A stretch of 64,000 nucleotides of DNA from Isoperla grammatica (GCA_945910005.1 OX246741.1:50928625-50992624), one strand, 5' to 3'; positions 47,861-56,848 are shown, numbered from the stretch's first letter. The notes: a model not told the origin generated them from the letters alone. A program made the numbers and translations.

Positions 47861-48720
47861 TAATAATAATAATAAAAATAATGTATTTATTTAGCTTACC
47901 GCTATTACATTTACATATATATCTTACAAAGACAATGTTGGTACATACTTATTACATTAACTTTATAAAAATTAATGTATAGAAACTATGACCAATACAA
48001 GCATTATGTTTTAACTACTAATGTTGTGCATAGCTGATTACATACTTTCTACATTTAATTTTAAACCTTGCTAATGATTTTTCCAGTCTCACTTCATTTG
48101 GGAGTTTGTTGAATTCAATCATCCCACCACATAATAAGGTTTTATGCGTGCTCATTTTATTTACTCTTCTAAAAGTAAAACTATCATTTTTCCTTGTAAA
48201 ATGTCCATGAACATCTTTTCTTAATTGTAGTAAATCATCAAAATATTCTGGGAGAAAATCATTCTTTAGTTTATACATAAAAATTAGACTATTAAATCTT
48301 ATATTTTGCCTTACAGTTAACCAATTCAAAGCCTTACTCATTCTTGTAATCCTTGTATCCCTACCACATTTAAGGACAATCCTCATGGCTTTATTTTGTA
48401 AACATTGCAATTTACTTTTATCATTTTCAGATATTCCAAACATTATTGTACTACAGTATTGAAAATGTAGTAGGATTATAACTTAATAAACTAAATCCAT
48501 TGACCAATGTGAAAGATATTTTGTCATTCTATAGAGGAAGCCTATTTTCATACTTATTTTACTTTGAATATATTTCGTATGGTTCTTAAAACTAAGTTGA
48601 TCATCTAATATGCATCCTAAATATTTCATTTTCTTGACAATTTCAAGTTTCACACCATTTATAACAATATCTTCTTGTGCACCCATTTTGTCTATATTGT
48701 ATGTATCATATGTATATATC
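47861..48720 (-). mobile_element. Non-LTR retrotransposon, 3' fragment
   Basis: On the minus strand the end of a reverse-transcriptase frame (48686 to 48018) is followed by a short 3' UTR and a (TTA)n-type tail at 47861-47876. This is a 5'-truncated LINE insertion. Confidence 0.8.
48018..48686 (-). pseudogene. LINE reverse transcriptase C-terminal region, broken
   Basis: Two minus-strand pieces. The first (48483-48686) has MKYLGCILDDQLSFKNH and ISMKIGFLYRM, the region just after the RT palm. The second (48018-48443) has LQCLQNKAMRIVLKCGRDTR, then LNWLTVRQNIRFNSL and FNKLPNEVRLEKSLARFK, the usual end of jockey/CR1-like ORF2 proteins. They are separated by about 40 bp holding stop codons. The N-terminal endonuclease and RT catalytic core are absent. 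It is not functional. The clade assignment is tentative. Confidence 0.85.
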
Positions 48721-49883
48721 TATGTATCATCTAAGTAACGAATTTGAATTCTTTTGTATCTAATTAAGCCAATATTTAAGAATTGAGAAATTATTTAAAT
48801 AGAAATCGTAGCAAAAAATAATGGAAAGTTTTTAAATTCAATGTTTAGCTAATACAAAATAAAATTCAGAGTAGTGATCAGTTTTCCATTATCTTGAAAG
48901 GTTCTCAAGATAGCAATAAAACCATGCTTATTAAATAAACGAAAAAATTAATTTAAAAACTTCCAAATATTGTAATTGTTGCGATTTTTATTTCTGTGAT
49001 TAATAAATTAATTGAACCAAGTTTGATAAATGTATTTAAAAAAATTACAAACATAAAAAATACAATATTTAAGAGTATTCATGTTCATTGTTTAGCAGAT
49101 ACAAACCCAAATTCCGCATAGGAATCAGTTTTCCAATATTTTTAAGCTATCTCGACTTAGCTCACACTGGATAGTGGAATATTGTTGGCGAGGGCGAGGA
49201 AATAGAGGGAGGTAGTGGTGGGGGGAGCGAGGGGAATATGAGGGGGTGGGGAGGAAATAGGTTGTCAGGCGGACACGATTAAAAATATGTGTGACATATT
49301 GAGTTGGGCTCCAGTGACATTTGTCGTGGAGGTCTTGTGGGATTATTTCTGTCCTTCAATGCAAAAGGTTACGGGTGCGAGCATTGATTAGCTGACAGAT
49401 TTTAATAGCTTATAACAGGGTAAAATGATAAATTATTAAAAATAAACTTTGTAGAACAGGTGACATAAATGAAACCATAAATAATATAACATATATAAAT
49501 AAAAACATAAATAAAATAAAATGTCTTAAATCAGTAATAATCTAAACTTTCAATCTAAATCGGTCAAATTAGTGAACTTGTACACAGTTTTTTGAGTGTG
49601 TTATCAATATCATGTGGAATAAGGAAGGTAAATTTTGCTTTAGGTAATAGCTTTTAGGTTTAGTTCGATCATTAAAAGTCCGTCTTTTGCTCCAGACGTT
49701 GTCAAGTCTTCTCTAATTATTTAATCTGATTGAAACTTTTTACAGGAAGGAAACGAAATTCCCTAAGTAAGGAAGTTTGCAGTATGTTTTGAATAAAATA
49801 TCAATTACCTGGAGATTTTATATTACATTCAGCTTTCACTTAACTTCCCATTAAAAAAGTTGTATTAAGAGCGATGGATACTT
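48721..49883. other. AT-rich DNA with a G-rich patch
   Basis: 49190-49262 is strongly purine- and G-rich (GGTGGGGGGAGCGAGGGG). No gene is seen. Confidence 0.5.
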
Positions 49884-50561
49884 TTAAAGGGTAAGTCAGA
49901 TGAAAAACTAAAAAACTATCATTTGTACATGTCCACCATCAAATATAAAAAACATGACTAAAATATACCATACTTTAAAAGCAGGCGGTTAAAAATTAAA
50001 GAAAACGCGATTTTTGGCTTGTTGCTACCAAGTAGCACCTAGCAACTCTGCTCATGATAATTCCCTTATGAAAAAAATGTTGCCTCGAGATAGTAAAACC
50101 ACCGCTAAAATAAAGCACTTATCAAAAATCGATCAGACGGTTTAATGTGCATCGTTTCCCTACTGATAACATGCTTCTTAATACGAACGTGTACTTATAC
50201 AAAATGTTCTGCAATTAATTTTCTTGTGACTTGATATGAAGAAAAGTTGCAATCTGTTTTTAGTGGCACTGTCCGCAGTCGCCGAGTGTTTCGCGGAGCG
50301 CTGGCTGGACTCGTACAACATAATGAGTGCTTTGTCTATCGGGAAGGCGCTAGCGAGCTCAGAACCGATACAGCTGTACTACGCTTTAGAAGAAAAATGC
50401 AGCAGAGCTGGCAAAGTGAATCTTATAGAATAGCTAAATGTTCACTATTTTTTTTCTTGCATTGAAGCAATCTATATCAATTTTATGTTACACATAACTG
50501 AATTTCATGCACTTATTACTCATTGGTGATTTTTTAGTTTTTCACTTGACTAATCCTTTAA
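49884..50561. mobile_element. TTAA-flanked 678-bp TIR element
   Basis: TTAA stands at both ends (49884-49887 and 50558-50561). Inside are inverted ends AGGGTAAGTCAGATGAAAAA and TTTTTCACTTGACTAATCCT, extended by CTAAAAAA. A TTAA duplication suggests a piggyBac-type element. Interior frames of 65-72 codons (50236-50465) give no recognisable transposase. Confidence 0.75.
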
Positions 50562-50835
50562 GTCAAAAACCGCAGCAAATTTTCATGATTTAATTTTATC
50601 TCAAGAATGGAGTTCGAAATCGAAAATCTGTAAAAATAAGGATGATGTGGTTTAGTAAGCCCTACAAACCGAATTATAACTGTAGTTAACATTATAATCA
50701 GTATGACTGTGATACGGTACCTTTGTTGTATCACAGTCATACTGATAACATCCTCATTTTTCAGATTTTCGATTTCGAGGTCCATTCTTGAGATATAATT
50801 AAAACATGACAATTTTCTGAGGTTTTTGACGTAAA
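50562..50835. mobile_element. MITE family 6, ~270 bp
   Basis: Left arm GTCAAAAACCGCAGCAAATT, then CTCAAGAATGGAGTTCGAAA. The right arm is its inverse, ending GGTTTTTGACGTAAAGGTAT. Its core is a perfect hairpin (CAGTATGACTGTGATA with TATCACAGTCATACTG). It abuts the TTAA element. Confidence 0.85.
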
Positions 50836-50904
50836 GGTATCCTTCGTTCTACATCACGTAGATAATTCGATTTTGATGATTTATTCCTATCTTGTACATT
50901 TTTA

Positions 50905-51656
50905 TTAAGCGAGCGAAGTAGGCGTTTCCACTTGACTCTTATGGCACTTCGTTCTGTTTTTTTTTGTTTTTTTGTTTGTTTTTTTTTGTTTGTTTTTATG
51001 TCCGTCGATAGCGGTCGAACGGAAAGTCCGATCAACTTGAAATTTGGACTATCCACAAGCCTCGATGTGGATTGAAGGTGTATAGTTTTGAGGCAAAATC
51101 GTTCGAAAAGTTACAAAGTTACACCATAGTTACTGCAAAATATTTTTCTGAAACAAAATGGCGGCAAAATGTGAGATAGCCAGAGTTTTCTACAGATTTT
51201 TCCGGTCACGAATATGTTAATATAATGGCGATCTGATAAGTATTGGCAAAGTTACACGAGAGTTACTCGAAAATATTTTTCTAAAACGCAGTAACGGCAA
51301 AATGTGAGGTGGCTATCTTATAGTAAATTTTTGTCCGGTCACGAATGTACTAATGTAAACGCGATCCGACACGTATTAGAGGCAGAAATTACATTTCTAT
51401 TGCTGTCAATAAGTGTTAGTAACGGTGGCGGACCGTGTTGAAAACATGACCACGAAAATTCTTAGCAACGCACATTGCACTGCATCCAACAATGTCGGGA
51501 AGTATAATAGCTATGGAAATTAGAAACATTTTTGCAATGCGCATTCTTGAATTGTTGTTAATTGTTGTTTGTATTAGCATTGAAATTTTTTCGCCAGAAA
51601 GTTCGTAGATATTGACGCGCTCGCTTATCAACGCGTCAAACAGAGCGTTTTCCTAG
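50905..51656 (+). mobile_element. Helitron-like repeat, family 4, copy 3 (752 bp)
   Basis: Nearly identical in layout to the copy at 36857, including the (T)nGTTTG tract, the 3' hairpin with GACGCG/CGCGTC arms and the CTAG|T end. The flanks differ from those of the other copies. Confidence 0.72.
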
Positions 51657-51919
51657 TTATTTCAATCATATCATTGTAGACGATGATGGGTGATATATGA
51701 AGATAAAATACGATTATAAAAACACAATTGCTTTATACGGAACTCGAAACCATGTCCGTAATCTATATACGCATAGGTCTTATTTAAATCCTTGTTTTTG
51801 TTTCGGTTTGTTTTATATCTTGAAAATACAGTACTATTCCTCTGGGAACGTTAATATTATGCAAAATAAAGAGTCAGTAAATATGGTTTTACTTAAAAAT
51901 GTTTTCAATTGCTAGATCT

Positions 51920-51921
<2 letters not shown>

Positions 51922-51953
<32 letters not shown>
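51922..51953. repeat. (TA)n microsatellite
   Basis: About 16 TA units. Confidence 0.95.
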
Positions 51954-51955
<2 letters not shown>

Positions 51956-51982
51956 TCTCATCTATTTGATTCTCAAAGCCAC

Positions 51983-52004
51983 CTTTCTAGTTTCTCAGGT
52001 AAGC
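51983..52004 (+). promoter_or_regulatory. Second recursive-splice-like site, weaker
   Basis: CTTTCTAGTTTCTCAG is followed directly by GTAAGC, again acceptor joined to donor on the plus strand. The pyrimidine tract is interrupted by AG and is weaker than at 28117. Confidence 0.3.
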
Positions 52005-52143
52005 TGTCGTCCTTCTGTACCTTTACCCTCACTAGAACATGTTTCATCTTGTTCTGAGTTCCAATTATATATATTAAAATACGGAAGCTAAATATATTTA
52101 TACATATATATATATGATTTCTAGATTTTGTTTGTTGCCATAT

Positions 52144-52257
52144 GTAAAGTAAAAAACATTTTTCGGTTAAACCAATAGGACGACGCTGAAGTCATTGAAA
52201 CGATGACTTACTATTTTAAATAAAATTTGGATTGGTTTAACCGGAAAATGTTTTCTT

Positions 52258-52265
<8 letters not shown>
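52144..52265. mobile_element. ~120-bp TIR element
   Basis: Left arm TAAAGTAAAAAACATTTTTC, then GGTTAAACCAAT. The right arm is its inverse, ATTGGTTTAACCGG through TTTTCTTACTTTA. Arms are about 33 bp. Confidence 0.85.

Positions 52266-52304
<39 letters not shown>
52262..52304. repeat. (AT)n microsatellite, insertion site of element C
   Basis: About 20 AT units. The tract resumes as ATATGTATATATAT right after the 3' LTR at 56579. Confidence 0.95.
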
Positions 52305-52307
<3 letters not shown>

Positions 52308-52790
52308 AACCAAGCACCCATATCCCACCGTGTGTTCTTGATCACATGATCACAGAACATGTATCAAGTAGTGTATAGAAAGCGGTGGATTGAAACATTG
52401 GATTATGTTGAGAATTGTTAAGTATAGAAGGCGGTGTATGGAGTTTGGGTTGCTAGGATACGAGATGGATTGTTAGAATAGGTGGATGATGGGAGAAGGA
52501 GTGTACTGAGTTTCGTGAGTTTGTGTATTACCGACTAAACATATATTAAAACTATCTTATTAATAATAGAACTTCTACTATTTCTACTAGGAGTAGTTTA
52601 ACGATTCACACTTGGTGAGTGCATACAACAATTATTGACATCGTGCGCTACTCCATGTTCACGAATCAGAAGTAGCGGCATTTTAAGGTATTTATAAATT
52701 GCTCACTACTGTCTATATAATAATTTGTTTCCTCACCCTTCCTCACCCCACCTGTCATATGTTACTGAGGATAGGGTGAGAAACGTTACA
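52305..52790 (+). repeat. Element C 5' LTR (486 bp)
   Basis: Begins TGTAACCAAGCACCC and ends AAACGTTACA. A CTATATAATAA at about 52710 may serve as its TATA or poly-A region. Confidence 0.93.
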
Positions 52791-52791
52791 T

Positions 52792-52809
52792 TGGCGCCCA
52801 ACGTGATTG
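52792..52809 (+). other. Element C primer-binding site, tRNA-Lys type
   Basis: TGGCGCCCAACGTGATTG, one base after the LTR. The first 14 bases are those of the common Lys-1,2 primer site of retroviruses and many gypsy elements. Confidence 0.85.
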
Positions 52810-52911
52810 TGGTCCGAGTATATCTCACGGCATTGCCCCGGGACCGAGAAGTATTTGGTAGTTTTTCAATAACACTGGTTGGTTGTCATCCTTAAGGACA
52901 AACCAGGCACA

Positions 52912-53685
52912 ATGAATAGTTTTCATGCATTGCTGGCAGCGGTGGAATCCGTGATCCAGCAGAGACAACAGAACCCCGTAGTTGATGAGGCTACTTACAA
53001 TATGGGCCAACACATATTGTCAATTTTTAAAGAGGAGTTGCTACAGGAGGTACGCGGCCACATTAAAGAGGAATGTATCCGCGAAATAAGCACAACAGTA
53101 GATGGTTTGCGGGACGAGCTTCACGAGATCCGTACGTCCGTGAATGCCCTCCAGGCGACCTCTATTGACATGACTAAAGACGTCGACGCAATGGACTCGG
53201 CGATTAAAACTTTAAAATATGATATGAAAGAGGTTTCGCGGGCGCTAGATAGCCTGTCGCCAAAGTCGGGGGCAGAGGCACCACCCACCCCCAATGACGA
53301 AACGAGCTTGTACTTTAATTTGCAAGCCTGGGAGAGCTTAGCGCGAGGGGGGCTAAAATATAGTGGCCTGGACTCGGGCTTTCACGCAGTCGATTTTATG
53401 GACTCAGTGGAACGTAATTTTAAAATGATCAACATACCACCAATGCACCAATTAAACTTGGCCCTGCAATGCTTGGTAGGTAAGGCCGCGCAATGGGGAA
53501 GAGAACATCAGTTGTTGTTCCATTCTTTTGATGATTTCAAACAAGCTTTTATGAATAAGTTCTGGGGGCAAAAGGAACAGAGTCGAGTTTTGCGACACAT
53601 TTATGGTGGCGCGTTTCAACCGGGAAAAAAGACAAGAGCTGAGTACTTTGCATTCTACTGCCGGATTCACTCAACATCTTGTTAA
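52912..53685 (+). CDS. Element C gag, N-terminal part (frameshifted)
   Basis: Starts at ATG 52912 (MNSFHALLAAVESV). The frame is open from 52879, but that codon is TTG. Residues ~20-125 are heptad-rich and likely coiled coil. The capsid-like core follows, with AQWGREHQLLFHSFDDFKQA and FMNKFWGQKEQSRVL, a pattern known from Ty3/gypsy gag. The frame then ends early at 53685. The expected continuation is found in another frame from about 53650, so a frameshift has occurred in 53640-53685. Confidence 0.8.
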   Translation: MNSFHALLAAVESVIQQRQQNPVVDEATYNMGQHILSIFKEELLQEVRGHIKEECIREISTTVDGLRDELHEIRTSVNALQATSIDMTKDVDAMDSAIKTLKYDMKEVSRALDSLSPKSGAEAPPTPNDETSLYFNLQAWESLARGGLKYSGLDSGFHAVDFMDSVERNFKMINIPPMHQLNLALQCLVGKAAQWGREHQLLFHSFDDFKQAFMNKFWGQKEQSRVLRHIYGGAFQPGKKTRAEYFAFYCRIHSTSC

Positions 53686-54157
53686 CCCACCCAATGACAG
53701 AGAGTTGTGCGAGCAACTTACAAACCATTTTACTAAAAATATTAAAGTGTTGCTTTGGAATACTGATATGTCTAAGAAAGGTATGAGTGAGCTATTAGAG
53801 CGTCTGGACGGCGATGAAGAGGACATGGGTCACCCGGCAGCGGATGTGTATGGCGACGAACGGGCGCAGCGCAGCTCAGCGCACAATAGCAACCCACACC
53901 CACAGCGAGGTAGCGCGCCAAATGACCGCCGAAACAACGGTGGGTCGCAACAAAGCGGCAATTATCATACAGATAATAGGAAACCCAGTGGGCAACCACA
54001 ATATATTAATTGGCGAGACCGAGGAACGACTCACGTAAGGACGGTTGAGGTTGAGCAACATGGCGAAGCCTACACTGATGAGAATTCGGGAAACGGGGTA
54101 CGGTCGGAATACGAAGGCCAGGAGTTTCGACCGAATGCGTTGGAAGAGAGGGCCTAG
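53603..54157 (+). CDS. Element C gag, C-terminal part
   Basis: Only the part after about 53650 is real gag: FTQHLVNPPNDRELCEQLTN continues the capsid region. A low-complexity tail rich in N, Q, S, G and R follows (SAHNSNPHPQRGSAPNDRRN). No CCHC knuckle is present, so RNA binding may rest on the basic tail. The first ~15 codons are out of frame with gag. It ends at 54157, overlapping the start of the protease frame, as in gypsy elements that use frameshifting. Confidence 0.7.
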   Translation: MVARFNREKRQELSTLHSTAGFTQHLVNPPNDRELCEQLTNHFTKNIKVLLWNTDMSKKGMSELLERLDGDEEDMGHPAADVYGDERAQRSSAHNSNPHPQRGSAPNDRRNNGGSQQSGNYHTDNRKPSGQPQYINWRDRGTTHVRTVEVEQHGEAYTDENSGNGVRSEYEGQEFRPNALEERA

Positions 54158-54213
54158 ACGAGACATGTCGACGTACTATATCCACCATTTACACCAAACC
54201 GACAGAAGATTTA

Positions 54214-55722
54214 GTGGAGGATACACCAGTAGTGGGAACACTACCACCAAAAATAGAATGCCCCGTGCTACAAGCCCTAGTACAAGGACAACTATGTGAC
54301 GTGCTTTTAGATTCCGGTTGTGAGGCCTCCTGTATTTCACAAGTACTCTGGGACCAGTTGGCTCCACACCAGGCCACCATACCAGTATTGCCAGTCGTGG
54401 GAGTAACAGTGGTGGGAGCAACAGGCAAGCGTAGTCAACGAGTCTCACAACAGGCCTATTTACAGATTATTGTTGATGGGGTTACGACAGAAATGGATTG
54501 CCTTATTGTGAGAGACCTCGTGAAGCCAGTCATACTTGGTGTCGACTGGTTGAGTAAATTTGAAGTACACCTCGACTTCGAGAACAATGTAGTAACCATT
54601 GGGGGCACTCAAGTGAGGGGGCCGCTGACAACCACCTGCTGCAGTGACAATATTGGAAAGGGACAGGAACTGCTACCCGTAGCAATAGCAATTGCAGAAG
54701 ATATACCGATGCACGCCTTGTCAATTAACAATATTTTCACTAAACCGTACGACGCCACTGATACCCCTGAGACTATAACAAAGGATCTGCAGGCGGTAGA
54801 CAGGAAGCTCATACTGATCAAGTCGGAAAGCCATGAGCTTCAATCACTATTGACCCGTTTTGATTACGTTTCCTCCAACAAATCTGACATGATTAAAGCA
54901 TGCGAATGTTCCTTGAAAGGGCACAATGCTGAGTTCTGTGTACAGACTTCTAACCCCATTCCTTTTGCCCATCGGGAAGCGGCTGCAAAGCACATTGCAA
55001 CCGTAGTGGAGAAGTTTCGCGCTGCCTCAGAGGCAAACGTCAAGGAGTTCGAGCGATGGCAGAACGAGCAACGCAAGATGCTGATGAAGCAAGAGACGAT
55101 GAAGCTCGAGGCAGTGCACGAGGAGCGCAAGAAACTGTTTCTGGAGAAACTCAACGAGAATCACGAGTCCTTGCAGCGGCTACTGAGCGCATCACACCGA
55201 GAGGAGATTGCACTCATGGAGCAACAGTTCTGGCAGCAGAAGCAACACTTGATGCGGGCGCGAGCAACGTCGCTCTGGGAGTTGGAGGAACGACAAATCC
55301 ACGAGAAACAACAACTGGCTAAAAGACAATTAAAATACATATGTCACCAACAAAGACGTCAGATGCTGGTTCGGCACGACAAGGAAGTGGAGCAGGTCAA
55401 GCACATGGACATGCCCCGTGAGGAGGACCTTGTCAAGCACCAGAACACGGAGAAGAGGAGGAAGAGGACGTGGCACCAGCGGATACGCGCCAAGATGAAG
55501 GCGAGATATATGATGTTCCGGGAGTCAGTGAGGACCAGTATGGGGCTTCGTGATCCAGACGAGGGCAGGGAGAAACTGAAGAAGTTCAAGAAGAACGAGA
55601 AGAAGCGATACCAGGCGGAGCAGCAAAGGTTTGAGGTGAAACGCGTCCAACAGCTGGAGGAGTTCGTGCTGAGACGCAAGCCCGAATACAAGACGGAGAC
55701 GAATCGCAGCGGACGCACTTAG
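54214..55722 (+). CDS. Fusion: retroviral-type protease, RT-linker, then SLK-family kinase tail
   Basis: 502 residues counted from a GTG. The frame is open upstream past 54124, so translation probably enters by frameshifting from gag. Residues ~20-130 are a retropepsin (VLLDSGCEASCIS; later VILGVDWLSKFEVHLDF). Next comes the linker that precedes RT in gypsy elements, up to PIPFAHREAAAKH. The RT stops there. From about 55011 the text changes to RAASEANVKEFERWQNEQRK and MLMKQETMKLE, then from about 55195 HREEIALMEQQFWQQKQHL, LWELEERQIHEKQQL, QMLVRHDKEVEQVKHM, MMFRESVRTSM, EREKLKKF-like text and NEKKRYQAEQQRFEVK. These are hallmarks of the PKK coiled-coil tail of SLK/STK10/Slik kinases. GC content and codon use rise at the join. 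The kinase domain itself is absent. Order of the two blocks is reversed against the host protein (from family knowledge). Confidence 0.85.
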   Translation: MEDTPVVGTLPPKIECPVLQALVQGQLCDVLLDSGCEASCISQVLWDQLAPHQATIPVLPVVGVTVVGATGKRSQRVSQQAYLQIIVDGVTTEMDCLIVRDLVKPVILGVDWLSKFEVHLDFENNVVTIGGTQVRGPLTTTCCSDNIGKGQELLPVAIAIAEDIPMHALSINNIFTKPYDATDTPETITKDLQAVDRKLILIKSESHELQSLLTRFDYVSSNKSDMIKACECSLKGHNAEFCVQTSNPIPFAHREAAAKHIATVVEKFRAASEANVKEFERWQNEQRKMLMKQETMKLEAVHEERKKLFLEKLNENHESLQRLLSASHREEIALMEQQFWQQKQHLMRARATSLWELEERQIHEKQQLAKRQLKYICHQQRRQMLVRHDKEVEQVKHMDMPREEDLVKHQNTEKRRKRTWHQRIRAKMKARYMMFRESVRTSMGLRDPDEGREKLKKFKKNEKKRYQAEQQRFEVKRVQQLEEFVLRRKPEYKTETNRSGRT

Positions 55723-55741
55723 GAGGACATCCAGCTGATGA

Positions 55742-56032
55742 ATGAACCTGACGAAGAAGACGCGCAAGGTGGAGGTCGGTGGCGTCGTTGTCTCGACGAA
55801 CACGACCAAGGTTATCTACGGAGACGAGGAGAACAACGTGGTTTCCAACGACCACATCTTCAAGACGCAGGAGCTGCGGCTGCTCAAGGACAGGAGGAAG
55901 AATACGTTCAAAGTCTTCGAGGACAATGCCGACGACAAACCCTTGGACTGGAAGATCGTGATGGTTAAAGAATGGTTGGTTCGTAAAGAGGTAGTTTGGA
56001 CTGATGGGCAGTTTCCCAGCACAACCTCTTAA
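55742..56032 (+). CDS. Third kinase-tail block plus element 3' sequence
   Basis: 96 codons in a different frame from the fusion upstream. The first half, TKKTRKVEVGGVVVSTNTTK followed by VIYGDEENN and HIFKTQELRLLK, resembles the segment that opens the C-terminal coiled coil of SLK-family kinases, upstream of the PKK repeats. The second half (DKPLDWKIVMVKEWLVRKEV) is not recognised and may be the native 3' end of the element. The stop at 56030-56032 falls at the polypurine tract. Whether this frame is translated is unknown. Confidence 0.6.
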   Translation: MNLTKKTRKVEVGGVVVSTNTTKVIYGDEENNVVSNDHIFKTQELRLLKDRRKNTFKVFEDNADDKPLDWKIVMVKEWLVRKEVVWTDGQFPSTTS

Positions 56033-56040
56033 GGGGGCAG
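56031..56040 (+). other. Element C polypurine tract
   Basis: AAGGGGGCAG directly before the TG of the 3' LTR. Confidence 0.85.
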
Positions 56041-56578
56041 TGTAACCAACCACCCATATCCCACCGTGTGTTCTTGATCACATGATCACAGAACATGTAT
56101 CAAGTAGTGTATAGAAAGCGGTGGATTTAAATATTGGATTATGTTGGGAATTGAAGTAGTGTATAGAAAGCGGTGGATTGAAACATTGGATTATGTTGAG
56201 AATTGTTAAGTATAGAAGGCGGTGTATGGAGTTTGGGTTGCTAGGATACGAGATGGATTGTAAGAAAAGGTGGATGATGGGAGAAGGAGTGTACTGAGTT
56301 TCGTGAGTTTGTGTATTACCGACTAAACGTATATTAAAACTATCTTATTAATAAAAGAACTTCTACTATTTCTACTAGGAGTAGTTTAACGATTCACACT
56401 TGGTGAGTGCATACAACAATTATTGACATCGTGCGCTACTCCACGTTCACGAATCAGAAGTAGCGGCATTTTAAGGTATTTATAAATTCCTCACTACTGT
56501 CTATATAATAATTTGTTTCCTCACCCTTCCTCACCTCACCTGTCATATGTTACTGAGGATAGGGTGAGAAACGTTACA
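56041..56578 (+). repeat. Element C 3' LTR (538 bp) with a ~52-bp tandem duplication
   Basis: Same ends as the 5' LTR. The extra length comes from a second copy of AGTAGTGTATAGAAAGCGGT and its neighbourhood (about 56101-56175), absent from the 5' LTR, so it arose after insertion or the 5' copy lost it. Confidence 0.92.
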
Positions 56579-56768
56579 ATATGTATATATATATATATCT
56601 ATATGAACGTTAATTAATTCATATAGATATCTCTACGATCAAGCTTACGTCACGCTACGCATTAAAAAAATATGTGGGCTGGTCAACTCAAGTGTAACCC
56701 AAGCGTTGCAGTGTTGTTCCACCGCCACAATCTATCTTAATGCACTACATCCAGTCATTGAATTACCG

Positions 56769-56840
56769 GTCCCGGTGGTCTAGGGGTTATGGCGCCCACC
56801 CGGCAAGTGGGAGACCTGGGTTCGATTCCCAGTCGGGGTT
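56769..56840 (+). tRNA. tRNA-like sequence, anticodon position GGC (Ala), possibly pseudogene
   Basis: A cloverleaf can be drawn: acceptor 56769-56775 with 56833-56839 (three G-U pairs), D arm 56778-56793, anticodon stem CCCAC/GTGGG, loop CCGGCAA, variable loop AGAC, T arm CTGGG TTCGATT CCCAG. A and B boxes are good and TTTTTT follows. Position 33 is C instead of the near-universal T, which argues for a tRNA-derived repeat or pseudogene. Confidence 0.5.
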
Positions 56841-56842
56841 GG

Positions 56843-56848
56843 TTTTTT
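56843..56848 (+). terminator. Pol III terminator after the tRNA-like sequence
   Basis: TTTTTT begins two bases after the discriminator region. Confidence 0.5.

Larger units (their letters stand above)
52305..56578 (+). mobile_element. Ty3/gypsy-like LTR retrotransposon (element C) carrying host kinase-tail sequence
   Basis: Complete unit: 5' LTR (TGTAAC...GTTACA), tRNA-Lys-type primer site, gag, aspartic protease, then captured SLK-family kinase-tail blocks, polypurine tract and 3' LTR. ATAT flanks both ends, but it lies inside an (AT)n tract. RT, RNase H and integrase are absent, so it is non-autonomous. The LTRs differ by about 8 substitutions in 486 bp plus one duplication, so it is fairly young. 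The internal region is only 3.25 kb. Confidence 0.93.

Noticed and set aside
55359..55718. Antisense frames opposite the kinase-tail block
   Set aside because: They arise because the sense codons are GC-rich at position three. The sense strand has clear family motifs.
54214..55722. An intact host SLK-type kinase gene at this locus
   Set aside because: There is no kinase domain, no introns, scrambled block order and LTRs on both sides. A captured fragment explains it better.
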